Below are positions 35,343-43,743 of a DNA stretch of 64,000 nt, piece by piece. How positions within the stretch are numbered: position 1 is the stretch's first letter; each line of letters opens with the position of its first letter. Below the pieces are notes generated by a model. The model did not search any database and was not told the origin of the DNA. It saw only the letters and a list, made by a program, of their open reading frames with translations. A program made the translations under genes and the position numbers. This stretch comes from Tellurirhabdus rosea (GTDB taxonomy: Bacteria > Bacteroidota > Bacteroidia > Cytophagales > Spirosomataceae): NCBI RefSeq assembly GCF_026278345.1, contig NZ_CP111085.1:1686001-1750000 (forward strand), read 5' to 3'.

Positions 35343-36302
35343 TTAAAACACTTCCCGGGCGATTTTTACGATGTTATCCGACTTACCCATCGTGTAATAA
35401 TGCAGCACCGGGGCGCCCGCCGCCATCAGTTCGCGGCTTTGCTGGATACACCATTCGATGCCGACCTGGCGGGCCTGCTGGTCATTTTCGCAAGCCTGCA
35501 CGGCTTTGATGAGGTCTTCAGGCATTTGCAGGTGGAAAATCCGCGGCAGCACCTCCAGTTGTTTGCGGGTACTCAGCGGTTTCAGGCCCGGAATGATCGG
35601 AACGTGAATGCCCGCCTCCCGGCAGCGCCGGACAAAATCGAAGTACTTGCTGTTGTCGAAGAACATCTGGGTGACGATGTAATCCGCCCCCTTGTCGATT
35701 TTCAGCTTCAAATACTTGAAATCCGTGTCGTGGTCGAGCGCTTCGAAGTGCTTTTCGGGATAGGCCGCCACCCCGATGCAGAAGTCCGTCGGACTCAGGG
35801 CCGTTTCGCCTTCGTGCAGGTACACACCCTGGTTCATGCTGCACACCTGCTCGACCAGTTCGCTGGCGTAGGCGTGCCCGTTTTCCTTCGGTTTAAAATC
35901 CTTGAACGGCTTGGCCGGGTCGCCGCGCAGCACGAGCACGTTGTCGATGCCGAGGTACTGCAAATCGATCAGGAAGTCTTCCGTTTCTTCTTTGGTGAAG
36001 CCCCCGCAGAGCACATGCGGCACCGGGTCCACGCCAAAGCGGTGCATGATGGCCGAACAGATGCCTACGGTTCCGGGCCGCTTGCGGGTCACGATTTTGC
36101 GGATGGTTCCGTCCGGCTCCGGGCGTTCGATGTATTCTTCGCGGTGGTAGGTAACGTCGATAAACGGCGGTTTGAACTCGATCAGCGGCTCGATGTTGTC
36201 GAGCAGGTTCTTCAGATTATCGCCTTTTATGGGCGGAATCACCTCAATACTGAAGATGGTTTTGTCGCCCGCGTTACGGATATGATCAACGATTTTCGTC
36301 AT
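35343..36302 (-). CDS. metF: Methylenetetrahydrofolate reductase
   Basis: A flavoenzyme that reduces 5,10-methylene-THF to 5-methyl-THF, the methyl donor for MetH, which is encoded 7.5 kb away. Motifs: FSIEVIPPIKG (catalytic Glu), FIDVTYHREEY, VPHVLCGGFTKEET, NVLVLRGDPAK, and IVTQMFFDNSKYFDFVRRC, PIIPGLKPL. The length of 319 residues is slightly above the E. coli enzyme. The -7 element TATTTTTG is 28 nt upstream. No SAM riboswitch is seen in its short leader. Confidence 0.95.
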   Translation of the reverse strand: MTKIVDHIRNAGDKTIFSIEVIPPIKGDNLKNLLDNIEPLIEFKPPFIDVTYHREEYIERPEPDGTIRKIVTRKRPGTVGICSAIMHRFGVDPVPHVLCGGFTKEETEDFLIDLQYLGIDNVLVLRGDPAKPFKDFKPKENGHAYASELVEQVCSMNQGVYLHEGETALSPTDFCIGVAAYPEKHFEALDHDTDFKYLKLKIDKGADYIVTQMFFDNSKYFDFVRRCREAGIHVPIIPGLKPLSTRKQLEVLPRIFHLQMPEDLIKAVQACENDQQARQVGIEWCIQQSRELMAAGAPVLHYYTMGKSDNIVKIAREVF

Positions 36303-36329
36303 TCGAATGGCCTAAAGGGCTTATTCATA

Positions 36330-36337
36330 CAAAAATA
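36330..36337 (-). promoter_or_regulatory. Bacteroidota -7 element (TATTTTTG) for metF
   Basis: An exact TAnnTTTG match on the minus strand, 28 nt before the ATG at 36302. Confidence 0.5.
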
Positions 36338-36490
36338 CAGCCGGAATTGGTAGGAATTACTACCCGGTCCGGAAGTGCCTCCGAAAAAATTTGCCCTCCC
36401 CTAAATCCAAAGTGTCAGAACGGCCGTAAGTTTTTTTGTAGATGCATCTCACCCATACAATTCGTTCAACTAATCTAATTCGACAACATC

Positions 36491-37051
36491 ATGAAATCGT
36501 TCCGGAAGTTTATTTCCGCTTTTGCACTTGCATCTACGCTGAGTCTGTCTGCCTTTGCGCAGGATAATACGGTAATGGTTGGCGGGGCGCCGATGTACCC
36601 AACCAAGAACATCGTTCAGAACGCCGTCAATTCAAAAGACCATACCACGCTGGTGGCCGCCGTCAAGGCGGCGGACCTCGTCGGCACGCTCGAAAGCGCC
36701 GGACCGTTCACCGTCTTCGCCCCCACCAACAAGGCGTTTGACAAACTGCCGAAAGGCACCGTCGAAACCCTGCTGAAACCTGAGAACAAGTCGTCTTTGC
36801 AGGGCGTCCTGACGTACCATGTCGTACCCGGCCGGATCGGTTCGACCGAACTCGCCAAAATGATTAAGGACGGCAATGGCAAAGCAACCCTGAAGACGGC
36901 CGCGGGTGGCACCCTAACCGCCAGCATGGACGGCAAGAAAGTAGTGATCATGGACGAAAAAGGCGGAAAATCGACCGTCACCGTCAAGGACGTGAACCAG
37001 TCAAACGGCGTGATTCACGTCGTCGACAAAGTTCTGCTCCCGAATAGCTAA
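36491..37051 (+). CDS. Secreted fasciclin (FAS1) domain protein
   Basis: A 186-residue exported protein with a signal peptide (SAFALASTLSLSAFAQ) and one FAS1 domain (about 40-184). The H1 block is GPFTVFAPTNKAFDKLPKG, followed by LQGVLTYHVVPGRI and the H2 block SNGVIHVVDKVLLP. FAS1 domains mediate adhesion or matrix binding; the ligand is unknown. A terminator follows at 37079-37111. Confidence 0.92.
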   Translation: MKSFRKFISAFALASTLSLSAFAQDNTVMVGGAPMYPTKNIVQNAVNSKDHTTLVAAVKAADLVGTLESAGPFTVFAPTNKAFDKLPKGTVETLLKPENKSSLQGVLTYHVVPGRIGSTELAKMIKDGNGKATLKTAAGGTLTASMDGKKVVIMDEKGGKSTVTVKDVNQSNGVIHVVDKVLLPNS

Positions 37052-37078
37052 CCGAGTATACAATCCACACCAGTCACA

Positions 37079-37111
37079 TCCCGCCCTGCGTTTGCCGGAG
37101 CGGGATTTTTT
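37079..37111 (+). terminator. Terminator of the fasciclin gene
   Basis: TCCCGC pairs with GCGGGA across a 15-nt loop with further GC pairing, then a run of six T. It overlaps the 3' end of the convergent response-regulator gene. Confidence 0.75.
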
Positions 37112-37757
37112 ATACCTGTACCAATCCCATCCGAATGGCCGTAATCGCCATTCCAACGCGGCTTTTGACGTTCATTTTCTGAAACAGGGATTCCCGGTAT
37201 CCATCCACGGTACGGGTACTGACGCACATCTTGTCGGCGATTTCGGCGTAGGTAAGGTCGCTGCAGGCCATCTTAAGGAACTCCTGTTCCCGGCCGTTAA
37301 AGGTAAAGTTGACAGAGGTCGTATTCATTTCGGTAGGATTTAAGCTGCGGACAAGATGATTGGTGAGGAACTCCGAATAATGGAATCCCCGCAGGCGGAT
37401 GTCGTCGAGCGCCTGGCGGAGTTCGGAGGGGCGACAACTTTTCAGGAGATATCCTCTGGCACCGTGACGAATCATGCGGACGATGTGCTCTTCCCGGTCA
37501 GTCATCGACAAGGCCAGGATTTTCACGGCAGGATAATGTTGTTTGAGGTGAAGTGCGGTTTCGAACCCGTCCATTTCGGGCATGCTGATATCCAGCAAAA
37601 CGATGTCGGGTACCGGCCCCCGCTGCATCTGGTTAAGCAGTTCTTTCCCGTTCCCGGCAATGTAGACAACCTCGTACTTTTCGAAGTTCTGAATCATATC
37701 CGAAAGTGCCTGAGCAAGCAGCCGGTGATCGTCGGTGATAGCGATTGTCGTTTTCAT
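37110..37757 (-). CDS. NarL/LuxR-family response regulator (second cassette)
   Basis: A DNA-binding response regulator. The receiver has the acidic pair D9/D10 (AITDDHRLL), phospho-acceptor D56 (DIVLLDISMPEMDG) and K104-region GYLLKSCRP. The LuxR-type helix-turn-helix at the C-terminus has GREQEFLKMACSDLTYAEIADKM and VSTRTVDGYRESLFQKM. The ATG at 37757 is chosen; a start 33 nt upstream adds residues outside the receiver fold. It has 215 residues. It follows the kinase gene by 78 nt and mirrors the regulator of the first cassette. Confidence 0.91.
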   Translation of the reverse strand: MKTTIAITDDHRLLAQALSDMIQNFEKYEVVYIAGNGKELLNQMQRGPVPDIVLLDISMPEMDGFETALHLKQHYPAVKILALSMTDREEHIVRMIRHGARGYLLKSCRPSELRQALDDIRLRGFHYSEFLTNHLVRSLNPTEMNTTSVNFTFNGREQEFLKMACSDLTYAEIADKMCVSTRTVDGYRESLFQKMNVKSRVGMAITAIRMGLVQV

Positions 37758-37835
37758 AGGCAGGTCAGGGTAACCGTTTCTGCCTGACAATTAACATAGT
37801 TCGCGCAATGAATGCAATGTCACCGGTGTGTTTAT

Positions 37836-38669
37836 TTAGGTATTTTTCGTAAGCGGTAGGGAGGCCGGGGAAGAGCGGGGGATCTGGATGGTAACGCGGG
37901 TTCCCTGGTCGGGTATGCTGGTGAGGGTGCAATTTCCGCCGAGGAGCCGCGCTCGGCGGTTGAGGTTATGCAGCCCGGACCCGGCGCGGTCGATGGTGCG
38001 GTTGAGCGCTTCGTCGATGGAGAATCCCCGGCCATTGTCGGCGATGGTGAGGGAGAAGGTATCGGGGAGGTAATTCAGCCCGATGGTCAGCTGCTGGCCC
38101 AGGGCATGCTTGATCGCGTTGTTGAGCGATTCCTGCGCCATGCGGAACAGGACCGTTTCGGTCTCAGGCCCGAGCCCATACGGCGTTCCGGCAACGTCGA
38201 GGCGGGTTTCGTAGCGGCCGGCCCGCTGGATGCGTTCCAGTTCCAGGCGGAGGCTTTCTTCAAGGCCAAAGCGGTGGATGGTGCTGGAGTCGAGTGTTTT
38301 GGAGAGGTTGCGGATATCCTGCATGGTGGTTTCGGCCACCTCCAGGGCTCGTTTGAGCATCGGCTGCTGGGGCATTCCGGCAAGGTCCTCGTCGAGCCGG
38401 TTGAGCAGGAGCAGCGTCAGGGACATCATCTGCCCGATATGGTCGTGTAGTTCCTCGCCGAGGTGGTTGAGGGTCTGGTTCTGGATTTCGATCTGGGAGT
38501 TGAGGATTTCGCGTTCGTAGGCTTCGGTGAGGGCTTGTTTTTCGAGTCGGTATTGGGTCTGGCGGCGCTGGAAGAGGAGGGCGAAGGTGATGATGAAAAT
38601 AATCAAAAATAACATTACCAGCGTGGTAGAAAATAAAGCATAGACTACCTCCTCCTGGAATCTTGACAT
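37836..38669 (-). CDS. Membrane-anchored sensor histidine kinase, HisKA_3 type (second cassette)
   Basis: A 277-residue kinase with one transmembrane helix (about 10-33) and a coiled-coil linker, but no sensor domain. The phospho-acceptor is H75 in GEELHDHIGQMMSL. The ATPase domain has AQESLNNAIKHALG, IADNGRGFSIDEAL and GSGLHNLNRRARLLGG. It begins 13 nt after the membrane-protein gene, closer than in the first cassette, so the four genes look like one operon. The kinase and regulator are GC-rich, in contrast to the two AT-rich upstream genes. Confidence 0.91.
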   Translation of the reverse strand: MSRFQEEVVYALFSTTLVMLFLIIFIITFALLFQRRQTQYRLEKQALTEAYEREILNSQIEIQNQTLNHLGEELHDHIGQMMSLTLLLLNRLDEDLAGMPQQPMLKRALEVAETTMQDIRNLSKTLDSSTIHRFGLEESLRLELERIQRAGRYETRLDVAGTPYGLGPETETVLFRMAQESLNNAIKHALGQQLTIGLNYLPDTFSLTIADNGRGFSIDEALNRTIDRAGSGLHNLNRRARLLGGNCTLTSIPDQGTRVTIQIPRSSPASLPLTKNT

Positions 38670-38682
38670 TACATTTTCACTC

Positions 38683-39315
38683 TTATAATTGATATTGTTT
38701 TGTAAAAAAAGAAAGACAAAATGTAAAGTACAACATAATATTTGCCCCTATTCTTGTATACTCAAATAATTTATATAAATTTTTATCAACAGCTATTGAA
38801 TTAAATAAACTAAAATTCAATAGCGTAATAATAGAAAATACCATCAACCCGCCACTTACCCAAAAGAGAGGGTAATTTAAATAACTTTTATTATTCTTAG
38901 CAACGAGAAGCTCATAAGTGTACAGCAAAGAATAAGTAACAATAAGGGTGCTTCCGTACGATTTAACAATTGTTGGATACAAACTAGAAATATACTTAAA
39001 ATCTTTTACCAATTCGAATAAATATACTAAAAAATATATAAATACAGAACCTATGAACAATCTCTTATACCTCACTAGTTCAACGAAGTAAGCGCACGTT
39101 ATAAATACAATCTGAACAACAGCAAATACCCGGTAAATAATAAGATTATTTTTAATAACTTTCGAAAAAACAAGGGCTAGAACTTCTGAAAACAAGGTAG
39201 CAACAAGTAATAGATATAATATTTTGCTTGAGTTGTTAAGCCTGCTGTAGCGGAATCCACCTGAAATAACACCAAAGATTATAACAAAATAGGCCACTCC
39301 AAAATACCAAGGCAT
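38683..39315 (-). CDS. Multi-pass (about 7 TM) membrane protein of the second cassette
   Basis: Function unknown; 210 residues with about seven helices. It is a divergent relative of the three membrane proteins at 14.5-17.0 kb: the block NYPLFWVSGGLM (147-158) corresponds to their ANxxxHxxFWxxxGL block, with Tyr148 in place of the conserved His, and KNNLII (55-60) corresponds to their NNxFL block. It lacks their MLxxxhxxhxK(Y/F)P opening. The gene is strikingly AT-rich, with many AAT, TTA and ATA codons. It begins 9 nt after the Cys-tail gene and ends 13 nt before the kinase. Confidence 0.83.
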   Translation of the reverse strand: MPWYFGVAYFVIIFGVISGGFRYSRLNNSSKILYLLLVATLFSEVLALVFSKVIKNNLIIYRVFAVVQIVFITCAYFVELVRYKRLFIGSVFIYFLVYLFELVKDFKYISSLYPTIVKSYGSTLIVTYSLLYTYELLVAKNNKSYLNYPLFWVSGGLMVFSIITLLNFSLFNSIAVDKNLYKLFEYTRIGANIMLYFTFCLSFFTKQYQL

Positions 39316-39324
39316 AATGCATCA

Positions 39325-39855
39325 TTAGATTTCTGACAAATCTTTACAGTTTGGCGGTGGACATGGCTTCATGTCGTTGAGTACATCTTCTCTATCTCCT
39401 TCACTTCTTGAGTCATCGAATATGAAATTTCCTTGCGAGTCAACCGCCACTAACATCATATTCAAACTTCTCCTATTTATACCCAAAATAACTGATAAGT
39501 AATCTCTATCTCCTAATCTCTCAACAAGCTTTTTTACAAATGAAGCTTCACACACTAAAGGCTCGAACTCTCTTATTAATGGCGACCTAAAGGGGCTGGA
39601 TCGAAATTGATCAAATTCTATTTTATGCGCTTTGGCGTCTATCCTATCTATAAACCCTCCTGCACTTTCAGCAATCTTAATATTTTGATCTGCCTGAAAT
39701 TCGCTAAGAATGTTAAATATAATATCTACGTTTGATTTAAAGTTATCACTATAAAACTTTTCACTATTTGCTTTTATAAACCCTTCAACGATCTTTTCCA
39801 GACTATTGATAAGAATATCAATCTGAACATCCAATTTATTGTCATGTGTGTTCAT
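39325..39855 (-). CDS. Soluble protein with C-terminal CPPPNCK tail (Cys-tail protein C)
   Basis: An unrecognised protein of 176 residues without signal peptide or membrane helix. A helical N-terminal region (1-65) precedes a possible sensor-like fold with YLSVILGINRRSLNMML VAVD-type beta/alpha alternation (119-139; the blocks are YLSVILGIN and LNMMLVAVDSQGN) and an acidic stretch before the tail MKPCPPPNCKDLSEI, with C165 and C170. Proteins A and B share the plan of a hydrophobic strand, an acidic linker and a terminal cysteine pair, but residue identity is low. It is AT-rich and is the first gene of the second cassette. Confidence 0.78.
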   Translation of the reverse strand: MNTHDNKLDVQIDILINSLEKIVEGFIKANSEKFYSDNFKSNVDIIFNILSEFQADQNIKIAESAGGFIDRIDAKAHKIEFDQFRSSPFRSPLIREFEPLVCEASFVKKLVERLGDRDYLSVILGINRRSLNMMLVAVDSQGNFIFDDSRSEGDREDVLNDMKPCPPPNCKDLSEI

Positions 39856-40142
39856 GTATTAAGGCGTTCCGTGTTTTATTATTAAAAAATACACAACTAA
39901 AGTAAAGTATTTAAAATTATTATGATTATATATAAAACGCAATATTTATCGTTGTAGCATCTTCAGATACGGGAAAATTCCCGTATCTCCACCTGTAATA
40001 AACCCGCCTCAAAATAGGTCACTCTCTTCCTTATTCTTTCCGCTTTTCTCCCCTACTCCTCCCCATAACCTCCCTCTACCTTTGTTCCAGCGCTCAGCCA
40101 TCGGGAGCCGGGCGCGATTGTCCTGACAACCTTCTTATTTAC
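39856..40142. other. Divergent intergenic region with a GATACGGGAA palindrome
   Basis: The region is AT-rich on its left half. A near-perfect palindrome lies at 39965-39988 (arms AGATACGGGAA and TTCCCGTATCT, 2-nt centre). A -7 element for the plus-strand gene is at 40077-40084. On the minus strand only a weak TACTTTAG (39897-39904) could serve the cassette. Confidence 0.5.
40077..40084 (+). promoter_or_regulatory. Bacteroidota -7 element (TACCTTTG) for the heme-oxygenase-fold gene
   Basis: An exact TAnnTTTG match, leaving a leader of about 55 nt to the ATG at 40143. Confidence 0.5.
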
Positions 40143-40874
40143 ATGGCTGTATTGAAAAAATCAGCGGCTACACCCGCCGCGCTGGCGTTTGTCCAGAAAC
40201 TCGACCGCAAGATGGAAGCCGTATTGGCGGAAGTAGAACAAAGTGAACTCTACCAGATGATCGCCGATCCCGACACCGACGCGCGATTGGTAGCCCTCAT
40301 CGTCAAGTACATCCTGCTCGAAGTTTTCTCCTACGGTCCGCACGTTACCGAAGCGACCTTCATGGCCATCAGCCGCCTGCCCAAAAACCGCCCGGACCTG
40401 ATGAAACCGCTCATCCTCCACGACCTCTCGGAAGTGGACCACGGCGAAATGGCCCTGCGCGACTTTGTCAGGCTCGGCGGCGAAGAGGCCTGGGCCCGCG
40501 CCCGCCGCATGACGCCCGAGTCGCTGGCGATGGCCGCCACGTGCCGGATGCTGGCCCAGTTTGAGAATCCGTTTGCGTACCTCGGCTATATGTACCTGTT
40601 CGAGGGCCTTACGCCCATCCTGACCGAGCGGGCACAGGTATTTCTGAAAGCCAAAGGTTTCCCGGCGGAAGCCCGGGGATTCATCGACGAACACGCCACC
40701 GAAGACATCGGCCACGCGCAACTGATGGCCAATATGGTTGCCCGGATTGTGACGGAATTTCCGGAGGCCGAAGCGGCAATTGAATACGGATTTGACTGCT
40801 TTGCCGCGGTCTATCCGCTGCCCATCTGGCGCCGTGCCTTACAGCATGCGTACCAGGAGTTTTACGCAGAATAA
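40143..40874 (+). CDS. Heme-oxygenase-fold, iron-containing redox-like protein
   Basis: A 243-residue all-helical protein resembling the heme-oxygenase-like diiron oxidase/TENA-PqqC superfamily. Candidate metal residues are spaced as in that group: E60 and H66/E69 (LLEVFSYGPHVTEATF), E100 and H103 (LSEVDHGEMAL), E158 (YLFEGLTP), and H185, D189 and H192 (DEHATEDIGHAQL). No partner domain is fused. It is followed by an acyltransferase-like gene on the same strand after 87 nt that hold a hairpin element. The substrate is unknown; members of this superfamily oxidise amines, fatty acids or nucleobase precursors. Confidence 0.72.
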   Translation: MAVLKKSAATPAALAFVQKLDRKMEAVLAEVEQSELYQMIADPDTDARLVALIVKYILLEVFSYGPHVTEATFMAISRLPKNRPDLMKPLILHDLSEVDHGEMALRDFVRLGGEEAWARARRMTPESLAMAATCRMLAQFENPFAYLGYMYLFEGLTPILTERAQVFLKAKGFPAEARGFIDEHATEDIGHAQLMANMVARIVTEFPEAEAAIEYGFDCFAAVYPLPIWRRALQHAYQEFYAE

Positions 40875-40875
40875 A

Positions 40876-40958
40876 CGTATCCACGGGCTTGAGCCCGTGT
40901 CGAAACCAAAGCACATACCTAATCCACACACCAATACGGGCTCCCCCCCGTGGGTACG
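40876..40958. repeat. Inverted repeat with nested CACGGGCT hairpin
   Basis: The outer arms CGTATCCACGGG (40876-40887) and CCCGTGGGTACG (40947-40958) match at 11 of 12 positions. An inner hairpin CACGGGCT-tg-AGCCCGTG occupies 40882-40899. The element fills the gap before the acyltransferase-like gene and ends 4 nt before its ATG. Confidence 0.6.
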
Positions 40959-40961
40959 GCT

Positions 40962-41699
40962 ATGAACCTACACCTTGTTCCGCCCCGCTGGGGCCTGCTT
41001 CCGGAGGCGCTGGGGAGTCTGCGCGTGCCGGATTATGAAAGCACGATTGACGAGATACAACGGTTCCGGGGGCGCATCTACGTGCAGGACGAAGCCCTTC
41101 CCCCAACGGCCCTCGACCTGACAGGACGCCACCGTTCGACGCTGGATTACCGGGCCTGGCACCTCGTCACCCGGAATCCGCAGGGCCTGACGATGGGAGT
41201 CATGCGGGTGCCGTTCTATGTCGCCGGGACGCCGGTAGACGAGTTTGGCTTCGCCAAAGTGCTGGAGCGAATGAACCGGACCGAGCAGATTTTTTACAAA
41301 ACGACCATCCAGCAATTCATCGACGAATCGGCCCAGGCCGGTTACACCGCCGTCGGGGAGCCGGGCGGCTGGGCCGTCGATAAAGCACTTTGCAACCGAC
41401 AGACAGGGTTGAATCTCGCCCTTGCGACCTTTGCTCTGCACCGGCTGCAAGGCCGGACGGTCGCCGTCGCCACAGCCACGGTGAAGCATCACGCGGCGGA
41501 TCTGCTGAAGATGCTGGGCGCCTTCAATCCATTCGAGGGAACGGGCCACGCGCGATTTTACGACCCGTTTTTCCGCTGCGAAATGGAATTCCTCTTTGTC
41601 TACGCCGAGAAGGTGGCGGAGCGGTTTGAGGGGGTGGTAGTGAAGTTAATGGACCATCTGCACTTCTCTTCTACAGTTATCGACCGCTCTGGATTGTGA
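40962..41699 (+). CDS. Acyl-homoserine-lactone-synthase/FeeM-like acyltransferase (GNAT fold), tentative
   Basis: A 245-residue protein that resembles the GNAT-type N-acyl amino acid synthase (FeeM) and autoinducer synthase group. Supporting features are an N-terminal FRGRIYVQDEA block (like the RxxVYxxE region), the central strand WHLVTRNPQGLTMGVMRV, and GGWAVDKALCNRQTGLNLAL followed by a helix and VAVATATVKHHAADLLKMLG, which corresponds to the acetyl/acyl donor half. There is no signal peptide. A GTG 12 nt upstream is an alternative start. The pairing with the diiron-like gene suggests one small-molecule pathway; the assignment is by pattern only. Confidence 0.5.
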   Translation: MNLHLVPPRWGLLPEALGSLRVPDYESTIDEIQRFRGRIYVQDEALPPTALDLTGRHRSTLDYRAWHLVTRNPQGLTMGVMRVPFYVAGTPVDEFGFAKVLERMNRTEQIFYKTTIQQFIDESAQAGYTAVGEPGGWAVDKALCNRQTGLNLALATFALHRLQGRTVAVATATVKHHAADLLKMLGAFNPFEGTGHARFYDPFFRCEMEFLFVYAEKVAERFEGVVVKLMDHLHFSSTVIDRSGL

Positions 41700-41745
41700 T
41701 CTATGCTTTCTTATTCTGTACTATTCTTAACACTGCTTATCATCC

Positions 41746-43743
41746 ATGAGAACATTTACTGTTTTTTTATATTTTTTCTCACTTTGCCTCCTTGGCAAAG
41801 CTCAGCAAGGAACGGTACAGTTTGAATTATCGGAAAAGACTTTAACTGCCCATCCTTTGGAGGACCGGCAACATATAGTTTTTATTACTTTCTCCGGGAC
41901 CTTGAGCGATAATCCTTTCACAGTTACTGTAACCGATACGCGTAACGGTACAGCTAGGCTGGGACAAGATTATAGTTTTCAGACGCAGCAGTATAAACTC
42001 CAAAAGGGCAGTGCCACAAAGCTTCCTGTTTTAATTACAGTTAGCAGAAAGGCTTCCCGCGGTCGCATCTTGCTCGAACTAACCACCTCAAACAAGCGAG
42101 TAAAGGTTACCCAACGCCTTATTCAGCTTTCTATAGTGCCACAAAAGACAGGTATTTTGGAAACAGGAGATGAAACAGCACAGCCTTTGGCTAGAATAAA
42201 ATTTGCCTCAAGAGAAAGTGAAACAATTTTAACCGAGAGCACGACAGAAAAAAGCGTGGCTGTACCGATCAAATTAGAAGGTCAAATTAATCGTCCCGTT
42301 ACTGTGTCGTTGACAGATTCCCGCGAGGGGAGCGCCTCCTCTACAGATTATACGATTGAACCAACACCTGTAACATTTCACCCCGATGGTCCCAAAGAGC
42401 AGACAGTCCACGTAAGCGTTCGGCCAACAGCTGCTAACAAGCACATTGTTCTTCAATTAAAGCCAATGAGCGACCATCAGGCAGTCATTGAGAACGCCTT
42501 AATGACGCTTCGAATTATTTCTAAGCAGCCGGGAAGCATTCAATTCAGCAAGCGTGAATTAACTGTTGAAGTCAGCAGCGAAACACAGATTATAGACGTT
42601 CCTCTCCTTTTGAATCTTGGCAATAGTAAGTTAACAATTCCAGTCTCTGTTCAGATTCAGGATACGGAAGGGGGTAGTGCGGTGGCGGGTAATGACAAAG
42701 ACTATACCTTTACATCCAGTGAGGTTACGTTTTCCCCTAATGGCATCCAAGCGGCCCGAATCCCGATAAGTATTCACTCTACTGCTCAAGCAGGACGAAC
42801 CATATTATTGCGTCTGAATACAAAAAGTCCGATTGATTTGAAGGACAATCTTCTTTCCATTCGAATAATCGAAAAGGAAGTTTCTTTTAACCCCTATCGC
42901 GTTTCCTTTGGTTCTAATTTTAATCTGTTGGATGGTGTAGCGCTGCAACGACTTTACGCAGATGCTTATGTATTTCTTCCTAACGCCTTTGGTGTAAAAC
43001 GTTACAGTAAATATGAGCAAGTAAAGGGTAATGAATATCTCAGAAATACAGTTGCGCGTCCCTGGGGCCTGGAAGCGGGCATGGTTAGCAGTCGATCCTT
43101 TCTTGTACCTTCGTTAATGCAGGATAACACTCTTCGCCCCAGTATGCGCACGTTTCCAAAAAATGCAAACGGAGAGCAACTGGTAGAAAGACGAACCCCA
43201 ATCGATACCCTCAACTATGCTATTGATAACACTGGATTTTATTTTGATGTATTGAGTCGGATAACCGGTAGCGAGTCTAATAAAACCAAAGTTTATGGCC
43301 TTTTTCATTCCGAAGTCATCAGACGCGTTGTCAACGGAAATCAGGTTATTGAACGTTACCGGACCACAAATGTCAGCAGCCCTGAAGCAACCATACCCAA
43401 CTCTACCACAGTTTCACAGGGCAAATATCTCGAACAAACTTTTGATGGCTATTTTGGTTTTGGAATGCTTATTCACCACCTCAGCAAGGATGTTGAATTT
43501 AGGACAAAAGGTGCAATTGCTTTTGGTAGTTTAGGGTCTGAGATTCCCCTGATTCAACGTGGTCAGAGTCCTTGGCGCGCTACTTTCTTCGTCAATTTTG
43601 CCCTAATTGAAAGAAACACCGGCATAAAATTGGGGGGCGAAGTTCGGGGATATATGAATCCACGCAACGCCCCAAACATTTCTTATATTTACTTAGCTAA
43701 AGAGTTCAACTTAAGCAAGTTGTTTGAATTTAAGCTTCCATAA
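41746..43743 (+). CDS. Secreted protein with Calx-beta-like repeats and an outer-membrane-barrel-like C-terminus
   Basis: A 665-residue protein of no recognised family. A signal peptide (residues 1-19, LGKAQ) is followed by three similar segments of about 115 residues. Each has a DTxxGxAxxxxDYxF-like core: DTRNGTARLGQDYSF, DSREGSASSTDYTI and DTEGGSAVAGNDKDYTF, the pattern of Calx-beta domains. The last 270 residues have alternating hydrophobic and aromatic strands (FYFDVLSRITG, GYFGFGMLIHHL, WRATFFVNFALIE) and end LAKEFNLSKLFEFKLP. The DNA is clearly AT-richer than both neighbours, which suggests acquisition or relaxed composition. Confidence 0.75.
   Translation: MRTFTVFLYFFSLCLLGKAQQGTVQFELSEKTLTAHPLEDRQHIVFITFSGTLSDNPFTVTVTDTRNGTARLGQDYSFQTQQYKLQKGSATKLPVLITVSRKASRGRILLELTTSNKRVKVTQRLIQLSIVPQKTGILETGDETAQPLARIKFASRESETILTESTTEKSVAVPIKLEGQINRPVTVSLTDSREGSASSTDYTIEPTPVTFHPDGPKEQTVHVSVRPTAANKHIVLQLKPMSDHQAVIENALMTLRIISKQPGSIQFSKRELTVEVSSETQIIDVPLLLNLGNSKLTIPVSVQIQDTEGGSAVAGNDKDYTFTSSEVTFSPNGIQAARIPISIHSTAQAGRTILLRLNTKSPIDLKDNLLSIRIIEKEVSFNPYRVSFGSNFNLLDGVALQRLYADAYVFLPNAFGVKRYSKYEQVKGNEYLRNTVARPWGLEAGMVSSRSFLVPSLMQDNTLRPSMRTFPKNANGEQLVERRTPIDTLNYAIDNTGFYFDVLSRITGSESNKTKVYGLFHSEVIRRVVNGNQVIERYRTTNVSSPEATIPNSTTVSQGKYLEQTFDGYFGFGMLIHHLSKDVEFRTKGAIAFGSLGSEIPLIQRGQSPWRATFFVNFALIERNTGIKLGGEVRGYMNPRNAPNISYIYLAKEFNLSKLFEFKLP

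Noticed and set aside
36303-36490. SAM riboswitch in front of metF
   Set aside because: The leader between the -7 box and the metF ATG is only about 25 nt and has none of the S-box motifs.
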